The position numbers and the translations under genes were made by a program. From Trichuris trichiura (taxonomy: Eukaryota; Nematoda; Enoplea; Trichinellida; Trichuridae), in the NCBI GenBank assembly GCA_037903355.1, contig JBAJFE010000023.1:2108001-2172000 (forward strand): DNA of 64,000 nucleotides, written 5' to 3'. Position 1 is the stretch's first letter. Each line of letters opens with the position of its first letter. Under the pieces are notes generated by a model, which ran no database searches, had not been told where the DNA came from, and saw only the letters and a program-made list of their open reading frames with translations. Shown in pieces: positions 58,012-64,000 of this stretch.

Positions 58012-61000
58012 TGTTTAAGACTACTCGGTTGTGAAGTTCTGGCCTAATATATCCTCTATTCCGGAGCTTCTGACCACAAAATAGCTTGTATGACTCTACA
58101 CGTGACGTAGCGTTTGTTTAACTGCATACATTGTGGTTGCATTGTTCTATAATTGCAGCGCAGAAGGCAGAGCATGATAGTAGATTTCAAGGGGGCTGTT
58201 ATTTACAGCTTGACAGGTGAATCGTTCTCCTTTGTTGGTTAGAATGATAGGGTATCGCTTGAGCTATGCAACTCTAATATGGGTAAACGCCCGCAGATTT
58301 GCTTTGAGTTCCCTTTGAGCAAATGTTTCGCAACTGAATTCGGCGAGTTACGTTTCAAGCGAGTTTCCTGTTCAGAGCAAACATTGAACGCTAACGGGAA
58401 ATTGATAATCTGTTGATGCAATTCCATTAGTGCAGTTGGCATAACGGCTCTGCATCTCATTTCTTGAATTAGTACTCTTTTTACAGCAGAACTGAGCCGT
58501 TGTTACTCCTGTAGGCGCTCTGTGTGCCCATCGCTATTGTCACTGTCATTTTTTTTGCTGATTAAGTGACAATGAACATTTGAAAACGGGATGTCTTGCA
58601 ACGCCTGCGTAGATTTTCACGGTAAAACGTGACAGTGTGCCCGTTTTGATAAATAAATCAAGCAGAAATAGAAATTCAATGCTTTCGGGACGAACGAGTC
58701 TGCTTGTCAGTGTAAAAAAGGTAGAAATGCAGAAAGAGAGCGAAATTTACGTCTTTACGTTGATACTAGGTGCTCTGAATGTCTATTTTTTTTTATTGGA
58801 ACGGAGTGAAAACAGAAACCGTAGCTGTTCATTGCTGTATTCAATGGAATAATTTTGATTTTGCACATAGTTTGGACAGCTTTGCTGTTGTTCAATGTAT
58901 TTTTCACTTTGAATCGGCTAGTTCGGATGTTAATGTGTAAGCAAGCAGTTCATTGTAGTTGCCTTCGGTTACCCTTTGTATATGTCTAAACAGTGCCTTT
59001 TTTGGGTGTAAAGTGCGATTAGACTTCACCGTTAGAGATGTTTGGGTTTTGCCGGAAACTGCCTATTAAATTGCGCGCAGGTTTTTCTGTTTTACCGATG
59101 AAAGCTACCTACCTATTCTTGAGCAGTCATTCTTTAGTTAAGAATTATAAGACGGTTAGTATGTTTGCGGAGTCTGAGCTATTTCTTTCACTGTGGCGAG
59201 ATACACATTTATGAAATCGATATTCATTCAAGTGAATGAATGGTCGCTAAGCAAAAAGCGTGGCAATTCTGAAAATTCAAGTTCGCATTTTGCTGCTTGA
59301 AGAGAACTCAGTATTGTGCTGTTTGATTGGTTTGCTTGTATGACCTCACGTATTCGCGGTATCTCGTGATAACACATAAAAGTACACATAGTATTCCTTT
59401 TTTACCTCAGATGTACCATTAGCGAGTTTTGACGCATTTCATTTTCTATCATTTGGACGTGCAACCTGTTTGTTCTTTGTTCAGTCGTCGTAGATTCAAA
59501 AGACATTTTGTGAATGCCCGATTGCTCAGGAATTGTTTGCACGCGTGATAGATGCTTTCTCCGTGCGTCTGAAGCAGCTTTAAAAACTTAAGCAGTTGTT
59601 ATTGCCCTTCGCAATCATTTTTCCTAGCGTTGCTTGTAGACTGGCGAGCACGCGAAAAAGCAGTTCCTGACAGTTTCGTGAAATAAACGTTTTTCGCATT
59701 AAACAAAATAGGGTAGTTCTCGTCTAGACAATGAAAAGAGTACTGTGTATTTCTGAACCTTACCATTGACTCCTGAATTTCATGCCGATTTACAGGCTAT
59801 GGTCAGGGTTAATCTTTCGCGACGTCGAGTCGTTTAGACGAAATAGAAGTTCTTTTCTTTTGCGCGTTCATATTTCATAATTATGTGAAGCGTTGTTTGC
59901 GTGCTAAGCGTTTGGGAAGCAAGGATAGAATATTTTGGACCATTTTTCTATGACATTTCTAAGTTTGGTCAGCTGGTCGTTTTTTGCACAAACACCGTGG
60001 CATGTCTTGTATGTTGAACAGTGCGCAATCTGTCGCTCATATAAGTTAAGCAGGACGGCTTGGAGTGGCTCTGTGTAATTTTTTTGTACGTAGCTTGTAG
60101 AGTTGCTTCAACCGTTGCCAAGAAAGACAGTTCTGAGCAGGATAACTTGTCTTGTCAATAGGGAAATGAAGGCTAACAGCATGTGGAACCTACCTGTCGA
60201 TAAGAAGAAATCCTGCGAAATTCCAGCGCATAAAAGTTTACTAATTTCCAATGCCAGCTTGCGCAGCAAAATGCAATCGAAATGACAGATGCAAAAAATA
60301 TTTAAAAAATAATAATCTTTTTTCAATTTTTAGTACTCTTTTACCGATACTGTTTTCAAACTGTCCCGTACCACTGCCCGCCGTGTCAATTGCATTCATT
60401 TCGTACTGACTACGGATAAAGACGGGCTTGAAAGCTTCACGTTTAAAATAAGATTTTTCTTCACAACGGGTAAACCAGCCGTAAATGCGTGTTTATGGAT
60501 AAATACGATTTCGGTAGTAGACAACGCCACGTTCTCTTTCTCTATCTTAGTATTTTTAAGAAATTGCGCGAGGAGTTGTAACAAAGAAAGAGCAATAGGG
60601 AACGCTTTTCGATCTTTATTTATAAAGGATTGACTCTTATTTTTATTCCTGAAAAATGCTTTCAACAGAGTTACGTCCCTTGGGAGTAACTTGTTCATAA
60701 TTGACGGATCACTTTTTGCACTGTTTCTATTTTGGCTATGCTACGTTTAAAATATAAATTGCCTAAATCTTTCGTCTACTGTTTGAAAAGCCTCTATTTA
60801 CATTTTTCTCGAGTTTGTCATTTAGCCTTTGTGGTTACGACTGTAATGCGACTAGGAACCGTGCTAACCGTTTGATACGGAGAGAAGAAAGTTAAAGTCT
60901 ATACGTCGAGAGGTGTGATAAACCGAATGAATACAGGGGTGGCTAAGCGTGTTTAAATATAGGAGTCGTACGGCGAGAAAACCTGAATAATGATAAATGG

Positions 61001-62288
61001 GCTCGGTCGGCGAGGGACGGGTGACATTGGATCGCATGTGAGGGGGCCATAAATTATATTTTATTGCGAGAGGCAACACTTTGTCTTGCTCCCACATTTG
61101 CACTCGTAGCTGAGCGCGCCTTTTGTTTGTTCATTTTGTGTAAAGTCTAATTTTTTCTCTAGTGTTACATGACATTGTTCACAGACTAAAACCAATTTTG
61201 AGTGTTTGCTTTCTTTTGAAATTGTTTAGCAGTTTTTTTGAGCAAGAAGCATAGTGTTTCCGCAGTACCGAGCTAATATGTAAAGAAGCTCGTGCAAGTC
61301 AAATTTTCCTTCGAACTCTCCTTCCTTGTGTTCGACAGTACGAGCATTCAGGGTTTCCATCTGAGGCAGTGTATATGTCGTAACTTGAAACTGTCAAATA
61401 TGTTTTAGGATACGGAAAAAAGCCCACCCAATTACGCATATCTGATTGTCGGAAAAGGCTGTGTAAGCGTGTACATTATTAATCTTCCAACATTTTCATT
61501 TCAAACAGCATCGCGTACCATCGCGCATGTTTCTTTATTACAAAAGTTTTCTGATAAACATACCTGATAACAGGCACCGTCATCGGAACTGTTTCATCTT
61601 CGAAGATACCGTCTATGCGTTATTCTATAATGGGTATTTTGCAACAGCGGGCTTTACCAAATTTTCAATTAAACTGGCTTCGCTGCATAGCTGCTTTTGG
61701 TACTAACATTTCAGAAAATGGCAAAGGGAATCCATGATGGTTGTCGTAACTCTCGCATGCGTAATGAAATGCCATTGCAGCTAACACTTTGCTTCCTCAC
61801 TCCTTTCTGACTTCCAAACTTTATTGCGTTTATATCTCATTTTACGCAGGGTTTTCCTTCAGCAGGACTGGATTCGTTTACAAGATTCTAAAGTCATTAT
61901 CTTGAATTTAATAATCAGGTTTCAATCGTTCGTAGCGAAACTGGTTCGACGCTTATCGTAGTAATGAACTGTTCGACCCTGCAATGAGTGTATCCTAAAA
62001 CGCTCAACGCCAGTTTGCTAAACAAAATCGTCCTATTTGTTTTCCAACATTTCGTCGAAGCAGCTATGCAGAAACTTGGAAGTAGTATGTGAAGGCATTC
62101 TTACGCCATTCTCGCACTCGTTGCTTTCGGAAATCTCCATTCCATATTCTGCGTAGAACTGAGTAAGAATGGAATGAGGCCTGAATAAGTGTAGTTTTTT
62201 TTTCTCAGCGCAAGTAACGGTAGTACTTCCTGTTGACTCATCCATTTGTATCACATTTCCACGTTTTACGCCATTTGTAACGTTTCAC
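58012..62288. other. 4.3-kb AT-rich region with no recognisable gene
   Basis: A 100-codon minus-strand ATG frame at 60698-60396 and a 73-codon minus-strand frame at 62254-62033 show no domain. A purine-rich, GC-richer block lies at about 60.88-61.09 kb without recognisable identity. No tRNA, repeat array or transposon ends seen. Confidence 0.35.
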
Positions 62289-62576
62289 TCAAAATTCTTG
62301 CCTCTGACGCACAATAGTAATAAGTAGTGAGTGATTCACGATCTCGAACGATCCGGAGTCACAAAACAAGAAATGTGAGGTAGAATTACAAATTTTGCTG
62401 AACGACTCGCTCTTTTCAATGAGAATGATTCCACGGCACTTTTTCTCTAACCAAACAAATTGACAAAAGCACATAGAGTATAATGGCCTTGCAGTGACAT
62501 GAAAGCTGAGCTGGCGGTGCTTGCCAATTTGCGGAGTTGCAAACAAAAACTGACACAAAAGAAAACCGAAAAACAT
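62289..62576 (-). CDS. Possible small secreted protein, unknown family
   Basis: The ATG at 62576 opens 95 residues beginning with a signal-peptide-like hydrophobic run ('FFGFLLCQFLFA') and containing five further cysteines. A minus-strand frame at 62254-62033 with two cysteines could be a later exon, but I found no phase-correct junction. No domain is recognised. Support is only the signal-like start and the position near other secreted genes. Confidence 0.22.
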   Translation of the reverse strand: MFFGFLLCQFLFATPQIGKHRQLSFHVTARPLYSMCFCQFVWLEKKCRGIILIEKSESFSKICNSTSHFLFCDSGSFEIVNHSLLITIVRQRQEF

Positions 62577-63017
62577 GGTAATCACGGAAAATGCTGCCCT
62601 CAGCTCTTTATGCTTTTGCAGTAAGCCTGAAACAGCTGCCAAACTACTACGCAGCTAAACCTGTCATCGATTGCGAGCTGAAACAATCGCTATAACCGGA
62701 AAGTTTCAAGCATGCACGCTGTACCAGGGACAGCTAGTTTCGCTTACTTATTATTGACGAAAAATTATTATAAATATTGGTAGCTTGAAAAACAGGGTGA
62801 CAAATCACATAGTCGTTAATGTTAGTCACGCATAAGGTCGGTAATTATGCACGTCGTCTTTTTCAGGCTTAACTCTGTGGCCACTTGGTACCACAATTTG
62901 CTCAGTACAAATTCGGCCTTTTCAACTTACTCAGCAGACTAACAGTTGCACATACTTGCCACATCCGTTTTACCGCATGTTGACAGAAGGAAATAATAAT
63001 CATTTTGACTTAACTTC

Positions 63018-63026
63018 GTGAGGTAG
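63018..63026 (+). promoter_or_regulatory. Possible trans-splice acceptor of the Kazal gene
   Basis: GTGAGGTAG ends about 9 nt before the ATG at 63036. The pyrimidine tract is weak, so this is tentative. Confidence 0.2.
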
Positions 63027-63035
63027 TCACTGCGC

Positions 63036-64000
63036 ATGACAATGGTTTGCAAGCCTCAAAGTGTGATTATAACCTTAATGGTTATCCACATCGAATTATT
63101 GTCCCTTGTACCAAACGTGGTTTCCCAATTTTCTCTGGTACGAGAACCCTTCTGTTCCCCAGCGGCATGGCGAGGGCATTGCTTTAACGTGTACAGACCT
63201 GTCTGCGGCACCGACGGAATAACGTACGACAACGAATGTTGGATGTGCTTTCGTATGTACGACGAGGGGGTTCTTGTGAAAATAGCATACGACGGTCAGT
63301 GCTTATAAACAACGTGATCATAAACGCATCTCTTTACGCTGCTTAAGGTGAATGTTACGATGACTACGAGCCCTTCGTAGCCCTTCCGTTGGAACCAGTA
63401 CCGCTGCAGCCACCATGGATTCAAACTGTACCTTATTTTCCTCCAATTGGCTATCACAACGGAAAAGGTAAGTTAGAGGAAAAGGGAACGGAAGCGGCTG
63501 AATTAGACAAAAGAAAGAATGCTTCCTTGCAAGATGGGAAAGTTTAAAAAAGCAATTTAATTTCTTGTTGGTTTATTTTTTTGACATGATTGCTACTTAG
63601 CACCGGCGTCCTTCAACGTCGGTCTGACATGACGCATCAATTGAACAAAGCCTGATTACACGTTTTTATTTACAATACATGACTTAGTAGCCATTGATTC
63701 GAATGGACTGTTATTAAGCAGTCAATGAAAATATGTCTGTAAGCTTCCCATCTTCAATCTCATTATTGCTTACTGGCGATTGGTGCTACGTTAAAAAGTA
63801 GCAATCTTCCATTTCCATTTTAGACTTGTCGCGCGCTAAACAGAAAGGGACAAAAACAGGTAGAAAAGAATGGCTTTTTGGACTGGCTTTAGATACTGAA
63901 CTTTGTTGGTCAGTTTCTCTACCAGGTCATGTAGGGTACTGTTTCCTGCTGATTCATCTCTTTTCATTGCATTTGCACCGTTTCATCGATCTGTCACGCA
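63036..64000 (+). CDS. Secreted single-Kazal-domain protein (3' end at or beyond the window edge)
   Basis: Exons 63036-63294, 63348-63467 and 63824 onward, either to a donor at 63859/63860 or open to the window edge. A hydrophobic signal ('VIITLMVIHIELLSLV') precedes one Kazal domain with six cysteines. The spacing after Cys2 is classical: C-x7-C-x10-C-x2-C-x17-C, with 'YRPVCGTDGITYDNEC'. Aligned with ovomucoid domains ('CTLEYRPLCG'), the P1 residue is Asn in 'CFNVYRPVCG'. Kazal domains usually block serine proteases. The sixth Cys is encoded across the exon 1-2 junction ('DGEC'). If that 53-nt intron is kept, the protein ends 'DGQCL', which also supplies the sixth Cys. A Pro-rich tail follows in exon 2. 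Confidence 0.83.

Noticed and set aside
60396..60698. 100-codon minus-strand ATG frame
   Set aside because: AT-rich surroundings, no signal peptide, no domain, no splice context; left uncalled.

Overview
The window reads as nuclear DNA of a nematode, most likely an enoplean (clade I) parasite close to Trichuris. This is inferred from protein families and gene style, not from a database search. Genes are split by introns that mostly measure 45-70 nt, with GT-AG ends. Several start codons sit a few bases after a pyrimidine-rich AG, as expected for spliced-leader trans-splicing. The gene set is metazoan: PCTAIRE CDK, NHERF, UPF2, GPN3, NTF2, synaptotagmin, arrestin-domain and Star/FkbM proteins. 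A TTBK-like kinase, secreted protease-like proteins and a Kazal protein also fit a whipworm-like worm. I saw no bacterial operons, rRNA, tRNA or CRISPR.

Layout. 1.5-1.9 kb (+): 3' end of a RUNDC1-like gene. 2.8-4.4 kb (+): complete NHERF scaffold gene. 5.1-6.4 kb: a decayed hAT transposon with an 8-bp target duplication. 7.0-17.6 kb (+): complete PCTAIRE kinase (CDK16-18 type) with two introns over 4 kb; the second holds a cluster of hairpins. 19.9-20.4 kb (-): NTF2. 22.6-24.2 kb (-): TTBK/CK1-like kinase. 25.8-28.3 kb (-): synaptotagmin-like gene. 28.3-35.4 kb: no recognisable gene. 35.5-36.4 kb (-): arrestin-domain gene. 36.4-41.0 kb: no recognisable gene. 41.0-42.3 kb (+): Star-like FkbM-domain membrane protein. 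43.6-48.0 kb (-): complete UPF2. 49.8-51.3 kb (+): GPN3, with a near-perfect 217-bp palindrome in an intron. 52.8-58.0 kb (-): three protease-like loci, two complete secreted pseudoproteases with all triad residues replaced and one truncated relative. 58-62 kb: AT-rich, no recognisable gene. 63.0 kb to the end (+): secreted single-Kazal protein, running to the window edge.

Most genes are housekeeping: nonsense-mediated decay (UPF2), nuclear import (NTF2), RNA polymerase II assembly (GPN3), signalling kinases, membrane scaffolding (NHERF) and vesicle traffic (synaptotagmin). The right end differs: pseudoproteases and a Kazal inhibitor all carry signal peptides and look like lineage-specific secreted products. 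All exon models were built by hand from reading frame, splice consensus, phase and family resemblance. They need transcript confirmation.
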